A DNA stretch of 64,000 nucleotides from Flavobacterium psychroterrae (GCF_018380615.1 NZ_JAGYVZ010000001.1:155723-219722); one strand, 5' to 3'; counted from the first letter of the stretch, positions 9,701 through 19,301 are shown. The notes: generated by a model not told the origin, from the letters alone. Made by a program: numbers and translations.

Positions 9701-10648
9701 AAATCCGCTGTAAGAAGCTGTAAGTGTTGGGTTAGCATCTCCATAAACTTTATTTTTATCATCAGCCGTTATAGTAAGCAATGCCGGAGTTACCGTTAAA
9801 GTTCCCGCAACATAACTGATCGTATAATTGGCACCAACTGCGCCAATTGCCGTAATTGGATATGTTCCAACTGCGCTTGCTATATCTGCTGTGGTAGAAA
9901 TGGTTGGCGGAGTTGTCAAATTTGCTTCCGTATCGCCGTTTAAGAATCCTGTATAACTTACCGTTAATGTTGGATTTGCATCTCCGTAAACTTTGATTTT
10001 ATCATCCGCTGTTATAGTAAGTACTGCCGGAGTCACCGTTAAAGTTCCATCAATATAATTAAAAGTATAATTTGAAGAAGTAGCTCCACTTGCAGATATC
10101 GGATAACTTCCAACAGGACTTGCTCCGTCCGCCGTCGTGGAAATTGTTGGCGGAGTTGTCAAATTTGCTTCCGTATCGCCGTTTAAGAATCCTGTATAAT
10201 TTACCGTTAATGTTGGATTTGCATCTCCGTAAACTTTAGATTGGTCATTAGCAGTAATTGTTAATAATGCCGGACTTACAGTTAAATTTCCATCAATATA
10301 AGTAAAAGTATAATTTGAAGAAATAGCTCCACTTGCAGATATGGGATAAGTGCCAACAGGGCTTGCTGTATCTGCTGTTGTAGAAATGGTTGGCAGAGTT
10401 GTCAAACTTGCATCCGTATCGCCGTTTAAGAATCCGGCATAACTTACCGTTAATGTTGGATTCGCTGATCCGTAAACTTTAGATTGATCGTTGGCAGTAA
10501 TTGTTAATACTGCCGGACTTACAGTTAAAGTTCCATTAATATAAGTAAAAGTATAATTTGAAGAAATAGCTCCACTTGCAGATATCGGATAACTTCCAAC
10601 AGGACTTGCTCCGTCCGCTGTAGTAGAAATTGTTGGCGGTGTTGTCAA
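6725..10648 (-). CDS. C-terminal fragment: MBG repeats, cadherin-like domains and T9SS type B sorting domain
   Basis: 1,307 residues in frame. It has no signal peptide, and its apparent ATG lies in the middle of a repeat, so it is a fragment of the larger gene. It holds twelve full ~81-residue MBG repeats with variants of ITANDQSKVYGSANPTL. Two cadherin-like beta-sandwich domains follow (starting VNLASLTVNNGSLNP and IATLSNLVISSGILNP). The final ~90 residues are a gliding-motility C-terminal (CHU_C) domain with LSPNGDGKNDFW and VTVFDRAGRIIY. That domain directs export by the type IX machinery. sprF follows 80 bp downstream. Confidence 0.8.
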   Translation of the reverse strand: MTTPPTISTTADGASPVGSYPISASGAISSNYTFTYINGTLTVSPAVLTITANDQSKVYGSANPTLTVSYAGFLNGDTDASLTTLPTISTTADTASPVGTYPISASGAISSNYTFTYIDGNLTVSPALLTITANDQSKVYGDANPTLTVNYTGFLNGDTEANLTTPPTISTTADGASPVGSYPISASGATSSNYTFNYIDGTLTVTPAVLTITADDKIKVYGDANPTLTVSYTGFLNGDTEANLTTPPTISTTADIASAVGTYPITAIGAVGANYTISYVAGTLTVTPALLTITADDKNKVYGDANPTLTASYSGFVNSDNEASLSTAPTITTTANATSPVGSYPITVNGAISSNYTISYVDGTLLVTSATLLTITANNQTKIYGEANPVLTVNYVGFVNGDTEADLTTLPTVTTTADISSSVGEYPITASGAASPNYTITYLPGLLTVTPANLAISADDKTKIYGEGNPILTVNYTGFVNGDTEADLTTLPTVTTTADASSPVGVYSLTISGATSINYTIGYTSGAILTITPAILAITVDNQTKFYGDANPAFTASYSGFVNGDTELSLTTPPTISTIADATSPVGIYPITASGAVSSNYTFTYVDGTLTVTPAILTITANDQSKLYGSSNPAFTASYTGFVNGDSELSLTTPPTISTIADATSPVGIYPITASGAASSNYTFTYVDGTLTVTPAILAITADNQTKLYGDANPALTASYTGFVNGDTELSLTTPPTISTIADATSPVGSYPITASGAVSSNYTISYVDGTLTITTAILTITANDQSKLYGSSNPAFTASYTGFVNGDTELSLTTPPTISTIADAISPVGNYPITASGAVSSNYTITYVDGTLIVTPAILTITADNQTKLYGDANPTFTASYSGFVNGDTAENLTTPPTITTTALVSSDVGNYPIIINGAVSSNYTITYINGTLAVTTAPLTITADNKTRPYGAANPALTASYTGFVNGDTAMSLTTPPIIATIANIISPVGVYAITVNGAADSNYSITYVTGTLTVTSAIDVNLASLTVNNGSLNPAFSPNVISYNTTVANNITTETITVIADDPLVTITINGIAVQSGVPSTISLAPGTNPVLIKVIGEDGTTTKTYTINIVREGADIATLSNLVISSGILNPVFESDVSNYNTVVKYNVNSITVTPTVTDPGSTVTINGLPVSSGTASAPIILTSGDNSIETIVTAQDGITKQTYTVVVHKAVSPESLIVTNILSPNGDGKNDFWEIQDILLYPNNKVTVFDRAGRIIYSKNGYNNEWEGSYSGSPLNNDTYYYLIELGDDIPRLKGFISIIRD

Positions 10649-13600
10649 ACTTGCTTCCGTATCGCCGTTTAAGAATCCTGTATAACTTACCGTTAATGTT
10701 GGGTTTGCTGATCCGTAAACTTTAGATTGGTCATTTGCAGTAATAGTTAAAGTAGCAGGACTTACAGTTAAAGTTCCATCAATATAAGTAAAAGTATAAT
10801 TTGAAGAAATAGCTCAGCTTGCAGATATGGGATAAGTGCCAACAGGACTTGCTCCGTCCGCTGTGGTAGAAATGGTTGGCAGAGTTGTCAAACTTGCATC
10901 CGTATCGCCGTTTAAGAATCCGGTATAACTTACCGTTAATGTTGGATTCGCTGATCCGTAAACTTTAGATTGATCGTTGGCAGTAATTGTTAATAATGCC
11001 GGACTTACAGTTAAAGTTCCATCAATATAAGTAAAAGTATAATTTGAAGAAATAGCTCCGCTTGCAGATATGAGATATGTTCCAACAGGACTTGCTGCGT
11101 CCGCTGTGGTAGAAATGGTTGGCGGAGTCGCTAAACTTGCTTGCGTATCGCCGTTTAAAAATCCGGTATAACTTACCGTTAGTGTTGGGTTAGCATCTCC
11201 GTAAGTTTTGGTTTTATTATCCGCTGTTATAGTAAGTACTGCCGGACTTACAGTTAAAGTTCCATTAATATAAGTAAAAATATAATTTGAAGAAATAGCT
11301 CCACTTGCAGATATCGGATAACTTCCAACAGGACTTGCTGTATCCGCTGTTGTAGAAATGGTTGGAGGTGTTGTTAAACTTGCTGCCGTATCGCCGTTTA
11401 AGAATCCTGTATAACTTACCGTTAATGTTGGATTGACATCTCCATAAACTTTATTTTTATCATCCGCTGTTATAGTAAGTACTGCCGGACTTACAGTTAA
11501 AGTTCCATCAATATAAGTAAAAGTATAATTTGAAGAAATAGCTCCACTTGCAGATATCGGATAACTTCCAACAGGACTTGCTGCGTCCGCTGTTGTGGAA
11601 ATTGTTGGCAGAGTTGTCAAGCTTGATGCCGTATCGCCGTTTAAGAATCCTGTATAACTTACAGTTAGTGTTGGATTTGCTGATCCATAAACTTTAGATT
11701 GGTCATTTGCAGTAACAGTTAAAGTAGCAGGAGTTACAGTTAAAGTTCCATCAATATAAGTAAAAGTATAATTTGAAGAAATAGCTCCACTTGCAGATAT
11801 GGGATAAGCGCCAACAGGACTTGCTCCGTCCGCTGTGGTAGAAATGGTTGGCAGAGTTGTCAAGCTTGCTTCATTATCACCATTTACAAATCCGCTGTAA
11901 GAAGCTGTAAGTGTTGGGTTAGCATCTCCATAAACTTTATTTTTATCATCAGCCGTTATAGTAAGCAATGCCGGAGTTACCGTTAAAGTTCCCGCAACAT
12001 AACTGATCGTATAATTGGCACCAACTGCGCCAATTGCCGTAATTGGATATGTTCCAACTGCGCTTGCTATATCTGCTGTTGTAGAAATGGTTGGCGGAGT
12101 TGTCAAATTTGCTTCCGTATCGCCGTTTAAGAATCCTGTATAACTTACCGTTAATGTTGGATTTGCTGATCCGTACACTTTAGATTGATCGTTGGCAGTA
12201 ATTGTTAATAATGCAGGAGTTACCGTTAAAGTTCCCGCAACATAACTGATGGTATAATTAGCATCCACTGCTCCGTTTACAGATATCGGATAAGTTCCAA
12301 CTGCGCTTGCTGTATCCGCTGTGGTAGAAATGGTTGGCAGAGTTGTCAAACTTACTTCCGTATCGCCATTTAAGAATCCTGTATAACTTACCGTTAATGT
12401 TGGATTTGCTGATCCGTAAGTTTTGGTTTGATCGTTGGTAGTAATTGTTAATAATGCAGGAGTCACCGTTAAATTTCCATCAATATAAGTAAAAGTATAA
12501 TTTGAAGAAATAGCTCCGCTTGCAGATATCGGATATGTTCCAACTGCGCTTGCTATATCTGCTGTTGTAGAAATTGTTGGCAGAGTTGTCAAACTTGCAT
12601 CCGTATCGCCGTTTAAGAATCCTGTATAACTTACAGTTAGTGTCGGATTTGCTGATCCATACACTTTGAACTGGTCATTTGCAGTAATTGTTAATAGTGC
12701 CGGACTTACAGTTAAAGTTCCATTAATATAAGTAAAAGTATAATTTGAAGAAATAGCTCCGCTTGCGGATATGGGATAAGTGCCAACAGGACTTGCTGCG
12801 TCCGCTGTGGTAGAAATGGTTGGCGGAGTCGTTAAACTTGCTGCCGTGTCTCCATTTACAAATCCGGAATAACTTACTGTTAATGTTGGATTCGCTGATC
12901 CGTAAGTTTTACTTTGGTTATCAGCTGTGATCGTTAAAGCAACTGGTGTTACCGTTAAAGTTCCATCCACATAACTGATGGTATAATTAGCATCCACTGC
13001 TCCGCTTACAGATATCGGATAAGTTCCAACTGCGCTTGCTGTATCCGCTGTGGTTGAAATGGTTGGCGGTGTTGTCAAACTTGATGCCGTATCGCCGTTT
13101 ACGAATCCTGTATAACTTACCGTTAATGTTGGATTTGCTGATCCATAATTTTTGGTTTGGGCATCGGCTGTAATGGTAAGTACAACTGGTGTTACCGCTA
13201 AAGTTCCCGCAACATAACTAATAGTATAATTAGCATCCACTGCTCCGCTTACAGATATCGGATAAGTTCCAACTGCGCTTGCTGTATCCGCTGTGGTTGA
13301 AATGGTTGGCGGTGTTGTCAAACTTGATGCCGTATCGCCGTTTACGAATCCTGTATAACTTACCGTTAATGTTGGATTTGCTGATCCGTAAGTTTTACTT
13401 TGGTTATCAGCGGTGATCGTTAAAGCAACTGGTGTTACCGCTAAAGTTCCCGCAACATAACTGATCGTATAATTAGCATCCACTGCGCCGCTTGCAGATA
13501 TTGGATAACTCCCAACAGGACTTGTTCCGTCCGCTGTGGTAGAAATGGTTGGCGGTGTTGTCAAACTTGATGCCGTATCGCCGTTTACGAATCCTGTATA

Positions 13601-14400
13601 ACTTACTGTTAATGTTGGATTTGCTGATCCGTAAGTTTTGGTTTGGGCATCGGCTGTAATGGTAAGTATAACTGGTGTTACCGCTAAAGTTCCCGCAACA
13701 TAACTGATGGTATAATTAGCATCCACTGCGCCGCTTGCAGATATTGGATAATTCCCAACAGGACTTGTTCCGTCAGCTGTGGTAGAAATTGTTGGCGGTG
13801 TTGTCAAACTTGCTTCCGTATCACCGTTTACAAATCCCGTATAACTTACCGTTAATGTTGGATTGGCATCTCCATAAACTTTATTTTATCATCCGCTGTT
13901 ATAGTAAGTACTGCCGGAGTTACCGTTAATGTTCCATCAATATAAGTAAAAGTATAATTTGAAGAAATAGCTCCGCTTACAGATATCGGATAAGTTCCAA
14001 CTGCGCTTGCTGTATCCGCTGTGGTAGAAATTGTTGGCGGTGTTGTCAAACTTGCTTCCGTATCGCCGTTTACGAATCCTGTATAACTTACTGTTAATGT
14101 TGGATTTGCTGATCCATATATTTTACTTTGGGCATCGGCGGTGATCGTTAAAGAAACTGGTGTTACCGTTAAAGTTCCCGCCACATAACTGATCGTATAA
14201 TTAGCATCAACTGCGCCGCTTGCAGATATGGGATAATTCCCAACAGGACTTGTTCCGTCCGCTGTGGTAGAAATTGTTGGCGGTGTTGTCAAACTTGCTT
14301 CCGTATCGCCGTTTACGAATCCTGTATAACTTACCGTTAATGTTGGATTTGCTGATCCATAAACTTTACTTTGGTTATCAGCGGTGATCGTTAAAGTTGC
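7590..14400 (-). repeat. Coding tandem array of ~28 MBG repeats (~243 bp each)
   Basis: About 6.8 kb of head-to-tail units encode ~81 residues each: a start like LTITADNQSKVYGSANPTL, a middle like GFVNGDTEASLTTPPTIST, and an end like NYTFTYIDGTLTVTPA. The units fall into subgroups that alternate along the array. In one part ANYTISYVAG-type and in another SNYTFTYIDG-type copies predominate. The left end (7600-9500) is more diverged. Confidence 0.85.
10814..13807 (-). CDS. Middle fragment: twelve MBG (YGxANP) repeats
   Basis: 997 residues made only of MBG repeats, starting and ending inside a repeat. The closing stop is TGA at 10816-10814, where all sister copies have GGA (SASGA). The same frame continues directly into the next fragment, so one base change separates them. 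Neighbouring copies are close to identical over long stretches at DNA level, which points to recent unequal duplication. Confidence 0.75.
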   Translation of the reverse strand: MTTPPTISTTADGTSPVGNYPISASGAVDANYTISYVAGTLAVTPVILTITADAQTKTYGSANPTLTVSYTGFVNGDTASSLTTPPTISTTADGTSPVGSYPISASGAVDANYTISYVAGTLAVTPVALTITADNQSKTYGSANPTLTVSYTGFVNGDTASSLTTPPTISTTADTASAVGTYPISVSGAVDANYTISYVAGTLAVTPVVLTITADAQTKNYGSANPTLTVSYTGFVNGDTASSLTTPPTISTTADTASAVGTYPISVSGAVDANYTISYVDGTLTVTPVALTITADNQSKTYGSANPTLTVSYSGFVNGDTAASLTTPPTISTTADAASPVGTYPISASGAISSNYTFTYINGTLTVSPALLTITANDQFKVYGSANPTLTVSYTGFLNGDTDASLTTLPTISTTADIASAVGTYPISASGAISSNYTFTYIDGNLTVTPALLTITTNDQTKTYGSANPTLTVSYTGFLNGDTEVSLTTLPTISTTADTASAVGTYPISVNGAVDANYTISYVAGTLTVTPALLTITANDQSKVYGSANPTLTVSYTGFLNGDTEANLTTPPTISTTADIASAVGTYPITAIGAVGANYTISYVAGTLTVTPALLTITADDKNKVYGDANPTLTASYSGFVNGDNEASLTTLPTISTTADGASPVGAYPISASGAISSNYTFTYIDGTLTVTPATLTVTANDQSKVYGSANPTLTVSYTGFLNGDTASSLTTLPTISTTADAASPVGSYPISASGAISSNYTFTYIDGTLTVSPAVLTITADDKNKVYGDVNPTLTVSYTGFLNGDTAASLTTPPTISTTADTASPVGSYPISASGAISSNYIFTYINGTLTVSPAVLTITADNKTKTYGDANPTLTVSYTGFLNGDTQASLATPPTISTTADAASPVGTYLISASGAISSNYTFTYIDGTLTVSPALLTITANDQSKVYGSANPTLTVSYTGFLNGDTDASLTTLPTISTTADGASPVGTYPISAS

Positions 14401-16074
14401 TTTATTAACTGTACTCGAAATTGTTGGTACATTCACTGTAGTAGCATTAGTACTCGTTAAAACTACATTGCCTGAATAACTTCCTACGGGGGCTGTTCCT
14501 TTTAGTCTAACATAAACTGGTGCGGAAGCAATAACACCAGCTGCTCCAACTGTAATTGTATTTGTAAATGTGATATCGTCAGTACTTACTTCAAACCCCG
14601 TGGGTGGAGTAACTAAAATTCCTGTCGCCATATCTGTTCCTGAAACGTTAAAAGTAGCTGATGCTGACGGAGTACCATAAATTGTAGTTAATGCTGATAA
14701 AGTTCCTGTAGTTACAATAGTGGGTTCTGTTCTGGTGACTGTTACCGTATAAGTTCCAATCGTTGTACCATCCTGAGCGGTTACAACCGTTGTAATAACA
14801 TTTGGTCCAACTAATAGATCTACGACTCCCGATGCATTTCCGCTGGTTACTACTGTCCCGTTTACTTTTACTGTTGCATTACTATCTGTTGTAGTTGGTG
14901 TCAATGTCAAACTCGTAACAGCATTTGGTACAGTAGCTGTATAAGCTGTTGTAGCTGTTGCAAAAACTGGAGTTAATGTTCCCTGACTTAAACTTAAATT
15001 ACTTAAGGTAGCTACATCACTAAGAGTGGTAACTCCCGCTGGATTTCCTGTACCTACAGTAGAAAAATATACTTCATTTCCCGCTGTAGAACCATTGTAT
15101 TCAACTGTCATTAACTGATAGGTTAATCCCGAAGTTAGTCCCGTAATATTTACCGTTGTACCTGTACCATTATACAAACAATACCAACCCGTTGTACCTA
15201 TTTGGGTACCTGCACCAAAAGCTGCATTGGCCGTATAAGTTGTCAAATCTACAGGAACCGGGCTTCCGCTGGAACCGGCATACATGAATACCGCTCTTGA
15301 TGAACCGTTACCATTTGTCCAGCTGGCTGTTGTTGCCGTTCCCGTTGTACCAGTAAATATAACATTGCTTGCCTGAACCGTTGGTGTTAATAAAGGATCA
15401 TTACGAAAAACTGAAATATTACTAGAGGCGTTATTACCTGTTAATACGTCATTTTTGCCATCTCCGTCAAAATCTGCAATTGCTATAGCCCTGGCGTTAT
15501 TACTATTTGCAAAATCAACCCTGTTACCAAAGCTAATAGTTCCGCCAACAGGTGATGTATTGTGAAAAAAAGATAAAATATTATTATTAGAGGCTATTAC
15601 CATATCCAGATTACCATCCCCGTCCATATCATTAATTGCAACAGTATTTGCTGTAGCAATTGTAGGAAGATCAACTCTGGCAGCAAAATTAATATTCCCA
15701 ATTCCGGATGATGTATTTTGTAAAATAGAAACCAAACTACCTCCTCCGTTAGCAGCAGCAATATCGGCTTTGCCATCTTTATTCAAATCACCTACAGATA
15801 GATAGAAAGGAAATGTATCTGTAGCAAAACTGACTGATCCTGCAAAATTTACATTTCCGCTGGTTGACGTATTGCGTAAAATCGTTACTGAACCTACTGC
15901 ATTACTATTTGGGACTATCACATCAACCTTACCATCTCCATCCATATCAGCAAGTGATATTCCGTAAGGAGCAGTTCCTACAGTAAAGTCAATTTTTGTA
16001 GCAAAACTAAAAACCCCAACCCCCGATGATGTATTTCGCAGTACTGATATAGTATTTGGTATTATTTGCAACAA
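13852..16074 (-). CDS. Second fragment: FG-GAP propeller, Ig-like domains, first MBG repeats
   Basis: 740 residues in a frame shifted from both neighbours. It opens in mid-repeat with ISVLRNTSSG and continues the FG-GAP series (MDGDGKVDVIVPN, LNKDGKADIAAANG, MDGDGNLDMVIASN, FDGDGKNDVLTGN). Those Asp-rich loops bind calcium in this fold. A fibronectin-like region, a cadherin-like sandwich (VATLSNLSLSQGTLTP) and an Ig-like segment follow, then two complete MBG repeats. It ends abnormally (KFMEMPIQH) because one base is missing in the T run at 13884-13887; the other frame reads KVYGDANPT there. Confidence 0.75.
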   Translation of the reverse strand: MLQIIPNTISVLRNTSSGVGVFSFATKIDFTVGTAPYGISLADMDGDGKVDVIVPNSNAVGSVTILRNTSTSGNVNFAGSVSFATDTFPFYLSVGDLNKDGKADIAAANGGGSLVSILQNTSSGIGNINFAARVDLPTIATANTVAINDMDGDGNLDMVIASNNNILSFFHNTSPVGGTISFGNRVDFANSNNARAIAIADFDGDGKNDVLTGNNASSNISVFRNDPLLTPTVQASNVIFTGTTGTATTASWTNGNGSSRAVFMYAGSSGSPVPVDLTTYTANAAFGAGTQIGTTGWYCLYNGTGTTVNITGLTSGLTYQLMTVEYNGSTAGNEVYFSTVGTGNPAGVTTLSDVATLSNLSLSQGTLTPVFATATTAYTATVPNAVTSLTLTPTTTDSNATVKVNGTVVTSGNASGVVDLLVGPNVITTVVTAQDGTTIGTYTVTVTRTEPTIVTTGTLSALTTIYGTPSASATFNVSGTDMATGILVTPPTGFEVSTDDITFTNTITVGAAGVIASAPVYVRLKGTAPVGSYSGNVVLTSTNATTVNVPTISSTVNKATLTITADNQSKVYGSANPTLTVSYTGFVNGDTEASLTTPPTISTTADGTSPVGNYPISASGAVDANYTISYVAGTLTVTPVSLTITADAQSKIYGSANPTLTVSYTGFVNGDTEASLTTPPTISTTADTASAVGTYPISVSGAISSNYTFTYIDGTLTVTPAVLTITADDKIKFMEMPIQH

Positions 16075-16864
16075 CTACATCTGGCTTGCCATCATAATCA
16101 ATATCACCAACTACTAAACCAAGTGGACCTGTTCCTGTGGTAACACTTAATTTATCAAGAAAATTGATATTTCCAATTGTGGTTGAGGTATTTCTAAAAA
16201 TAACAATAGAATTGTAGGTACTACTTGTTGCAGCAAGATCAGGCTTACCATCACCATCAAAATCACCTGTAGCAATTCCTCTTGGATACGCAACAGGAAA
16301 ATCAACTTTGGCAGCAAAAGACGAAGCTGTAATACTACCGTTAACCGATGTATTACGAAGAATAGATATTGCACTAGCGTTATAGTTTCCTACAGCAATA
16401 TCGGTTTTGCCATCTCCGTCAAAATCTTTTACAGCTACACTAAACGCGCCAGCACCTGTACTAAAGTTTACCAAAGGTTTTATATCATCTGTAGTAATAT
16501 TCCCTTTATTGGGTGTAAAAGTTGTAGTAAACGGAATATGAGAATATCCTACTAAAAGACTTGCTCCATTTAATACCGATATAGGATCGTAAGTAGCTCC
16601 CACCGGCACAGTAACAGTTAAACTTGAACTACTTGCAATAGTAACAGTTGCTTTTGTAGCACCAAAAAAAACAATATTTTGATTGGCAGTTGCGCTAAAA
16701 CCAGATCCGGTTAAAGTTACTGTTGTTCCTACAGGTCCGCTTGTTGGACTAAAAGAAGTTATTATGGGAGCTTGTGCATTAACGGTTTGTAACGCCGATA
16801 AAAATGCAAGCCAACAAAACAGAAAAGAAATTTTTGTAAAGGAATAAGTAGTTGTATCAATCAT
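16007..16864 (-). CDS. N-terminal fragment: signal peptide, IPT/TIG domain, FG-GAP repeats
   Basis: 285 residues. It begins with a signal peptide (cleavage near TVNAQAP, about residue 31). An IPT/TIG domain follows (about 32-108, PIITSFSPTSGPVGTTVTLT), then three FG-GAP calcium-loop repeats (FDGDGKTDIAVGN, FDGDGKPDLAATS, IDYDGKPDVVVAN). Near 16060 one extra base throws it out of frame, and the last ~18 residues are out-of-frame noise. Deleting that base joins it to the next fragment as VVVANNPNTISVLRN. Confidence 0.8.
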   Translation of the reverse strand: MIDTTTYSFTKISFLFCWLAFLSALQTVNAQAPIITSFSPTSGPVGTTVTLTGSGFSATANQNIVFFGATKATVTIASSSSLTVTVPVGATYDPISVLNGASLLVGYSHIPFTTTFTPNKGNITTDDIKPLVNFSTGAGAFSVAVKDFDGDGKTDIAVGNYNASAISILRNTSVNGSITASSFAAKVDFPVAYPRGIATGDFDGDGKPDLAATSSTYNSIVIFRNTSTTIGNINFLDKLSVTTGTGPLGLVVGDIDYDGKPDVVVANNTKYYISTAKYIIGGWGF

Positions 16865-17603
16865 ACCGTTTAATTTTTAATTTGTAATAGATACTGTGTT
16901 TGAAACTAGTCTTTGATAGTTTTTAATAAAATAAACACTTGAAATTCAGCAAAATACAATTATTGAATTCAAATATTTTTATCGGAACTAAAGCTTAAAA
17001 AAATGGCAGATAGATAGACTTTTTTTATGTAGCGCGGCACTAATATTTGTAGTGAAGAACAATACACTTTAGTACATTTCTATAAAAAAAATAGATAGAA
17101 AATAAAACTTCGTTTATTATTGCAGATAAAATCACGAGGGCTTTTTTACAGTTTTGTATCTATAAATACAGAATAACCTTTACCCTTTTGTTGATTTAAA
17201 AAAAATGTAGGCACTTATGTTAGGTGATCTTAACTTTTAATGAGCAGATATTTTAAAAAATCTTCAAAACATTCTTTGTATTGATGACTTTTAATTTCTT
17301 GTTGTGCCTGTATGGAATATTCGAAATTTTAAATAGTTTTAATAAATTTATTCTTTTTGTAACTGAAATAAATTTTACTTTATTTATCAGTAAATGAGCA
17401 AACTATATAAAATCTGAAAAGCTAAATTACATAAGGTTTGTGTTTTTTTTTGTAAGAAGATGTTTCATTTTCGAAAATGAAACCATTTTATTTTTTTGGA
17501 ACGTACCTCATAATCCTAAAATGAAATCAAAAACTACAGTGTACAATTCAATTTTCCAATCTTAAAAAATCATTAGAATTGCCGTTTTCTTCTCTAAATA
17601 AAA

Positions 17604-17633
17604 TTGGTTTACTAATATTAATTTTTACATTTG
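17604..17633 (+). promoter_or_regulatory. Bacteroidota-type promoter of the ankyrin gene
   Basis: TTG at 17604-17606, a 19-base spacer, then TACATTTG at 17626-17633, matching TTG / TAnnTTTG. It lies about 95 bp before the ATG at 17729 and argues against the upstream in-frame start. The rest of 16865-17600 is AT-rich with no visible gene. Confidence 0.6.
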
Positions 17634-17728
17634 CGTTATTTTTAATTATTCTAAATAGATTGAAATATCAAAAATTACTTTTTAGAATAAAAAGACCAAA
17701 AATAAATTCAAACAATAAATACCTAAAT

Positions 17729-19222
17729 ATGAAAAAGAATTTTTTTATCTCTTTGGCATTAGTCGCTACTTTATTTGTTAGTGCTCAACAGAAAAATATC
17801 TTATTAGAACAATCTTTTTGGAAAACCGCACCAGATGTAAATACTGTAAAAGCTGAAATTGCAAAAGGAAATAATCCGGCTGAAGCCAATGCAAATGCTT
17901 TTGATGTTGCCGTAATTGCCATTAACAATGATGCCCCTTTAGCTAGTATAAAATATATTTTAGACCAACCCGGAAACCCTTTAAATAAATCAACTCACGA
18001 CAATCGTATTTATTTACATTGGGCAGCTTACAGAGGTAACACAGAACTAGTAGAATATCTTATTACAAAAGGTTCTGATATTAATTTTGAAGACAGCCAT
18101 GGCACAACCCCAATTGCTTTTGCAGCAGGAAACGGAATGTTGAATTCAGCCGTTTGCGAAGCTTTTTTTAAAGCAGGATTAGATCCAAAGAAAAAATATA
18201 ATGATGATGCTAACATCTTACTTTTAGCCATTGCTTTTGATAAAGACCTTACACTTACAGATTATTTAGTTACTAAAGGATTATCCTTAAAAGATGTAGA
18301 TAAAAACGGAAATACCGCTTTTGATTATGCAGCGAGAACAGGAAATGTACCACTACTAAAAAAACTTGCAGAAAAAGGAGTAAAACATACAGACAATGCG
18401 CTTTTAATCGCTACACAAGGAACCCGTAGAGAAACTACGCCACTTGAAACCTATAAATATCTTATTGAAGAAGTAAAAATAAAACCAACAGCTACTAATA
18501 AATCAGGAGATAATGTACTTCATCTTTTGGTAAATAAACCAAATCAAGGTGAAATAATCGCTTACTTTTTAGCCAAAGGCGTAGATGCCAATAAAGTAAA
18601 TAAAGAAGGGAATACTCCATTTATGGTTGCTGCCGGAGCAAGGGAAACTGCCGCTTTAGAAAAATTATTACCAGTTGCAAAAAACATTAATTTACAAAAT
18701 CCAAAGGGTGAATCGGCTTTGACAATGGCAGTACGATCAGGAACGCCAGAAGCAGTTGCATTACTTTTAAACAAAGGCGCAGATGTAAATGTAAAAGATA
18801 AAGACTCAAATAATCTGGGAGTTTACTTAGTACAATCCTACAGACCAGCAGGCCGCGAAGCAAATGCTGCAAAAGATCCATTTGAAGCTAAAACAAAACT
18901 ACTTCAGGAAAAAGGGCTAAATCTTGCTGCTGCACAAAAAGACGGAAGCACATTATACCACTATGCAATTGCGAAAAATGATTTGAATCTAATCAAAAAA
19001 TTAGCCGATTTAAAAATCGATGTTAATGCAAAAAACAAAGATGGAATCACCGCTTTACACAAAGCTGCAATGGTGGCAAAAGATGATACTATCCTGAAAT
19101 ACCTTGTATCAATTGGTGCAAAAAAAGAGATCAATACAGAGTTTGACGAAAGTGCTTATGCATTAGCAAAAGAAAACGAGTCATTAACAAAAAGCAATAT
19201 CTCAGTAGAATTTTTAAAATAG
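17729..19222 (+). CDS. Secreted ankyrin-repeat protein
   Basis: 497 residues from the ATG at 17729; a frame open to 17579 runs through the promoter and was not used. It starts with a signal peptide (MKKNFFISLALVATLFVSAQQ), so it probably works in the periplasm. The rest is about nine ankyrin repeats, with clear units such as GNTELVEYLITKGSDINFED and GTPEAVALLLNKGADVNVKD. Ankyrin repeats bind proteins; no enzyme domain is visible. It is the first of a plus-strand set with DUF2271 (79 bp on), the PepSY reductase and, further on, ApbE. It may scaffold that redox system (inference). Confidence 0.85.
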   Translation: MKKNFFISLALVATLFVSAQQKNILLEQSFWKTAPDVNTVKAEIAKGNNPAEANANAFDVAVIAINNDAPLASIKYILDQPGNPLNKSTHDNRIYLHWAAYRGNTELVEYLITKGSDINFEDSHGTTPIAFAAGNGMLNSAVCEAFFKAGLDPKKKYNDDANILLLAIAFDKDLTLTDYLVTKGLSLKDVDKNGNTAFDYAARTGNVPLLKKLAEKGVKHTDNALLIATQGTRRETTPLETYKYLIEEVKIKPTATNKSGDNVLHLLVNKPNQGEIIAYFLAKGVDANKVNKEGNTPFMVAAGARETAALEKLLPVAKNINLQNPKGESALTMAVRSGTPEAVALLLNKGADVNVKDKDSNNLGVYLVQSYRPAGREANAAKDPFEAKTKLLQEKGLNLAAAQKDGSTLYHYAIAKNDLNLIKKLADLKIDVNAKNKDGITALHKAAMVAKDDTILKYLVSIGAKKEINTEFDESAYALAKENESLTKSNISVEFLK

Positions 19223-19301
19223 TACTTTTCAAATTCCCAAATTTTTAAATCCTAAATTACAATTCAATCTAAAATCTGAACTTTAAAATCTAAAATTAAA
19301 A

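Larger units (their letters stand above)
6725..16864 (-). pseudogene. Giant type IX-secreted repeat protein (whole locus, frame interrupted three times)
   Basis: Read as one gene this is 10,140 bp, about 3,380 codons. Order: signal peptide, IPT/TIG domain, about seven FG-GAP/VCBS repeats, a fibronectin-like stretch, a cadherin-like sandwich, an Ig-like segment, about 28 MBG (YGxANP) repeats of ~81 residues, two more cadherin-like sandwiches and a CHU_C gliding-type C-terminal domain. Three lesions break it. One is an extra A near 16060. The second is a missing base in a T run at 13884-13887, where sister repeats have five T. The third is a GGA-to-TGA change at 10814-10816. Removing these gives an unbroken frame in the expected repeat register. 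It could be a surface adhesin pseudogene, or an intact gene damaged by sequencing or repeat-assembly error. Confidence 0.75.

Noticed and set aside
7590..14400. Non-coding satellite or CRISPR-like repeats
   Set aside because: The ~243-bp units keep an open frame with a conserved protein motif (YGxANP) and belong to a coding surface protein.
17579..17728. Upstream start for the ankyrin gene
   Set aside because: It would run through the promoter boxes and hide the signal peptide that starts at 17729.
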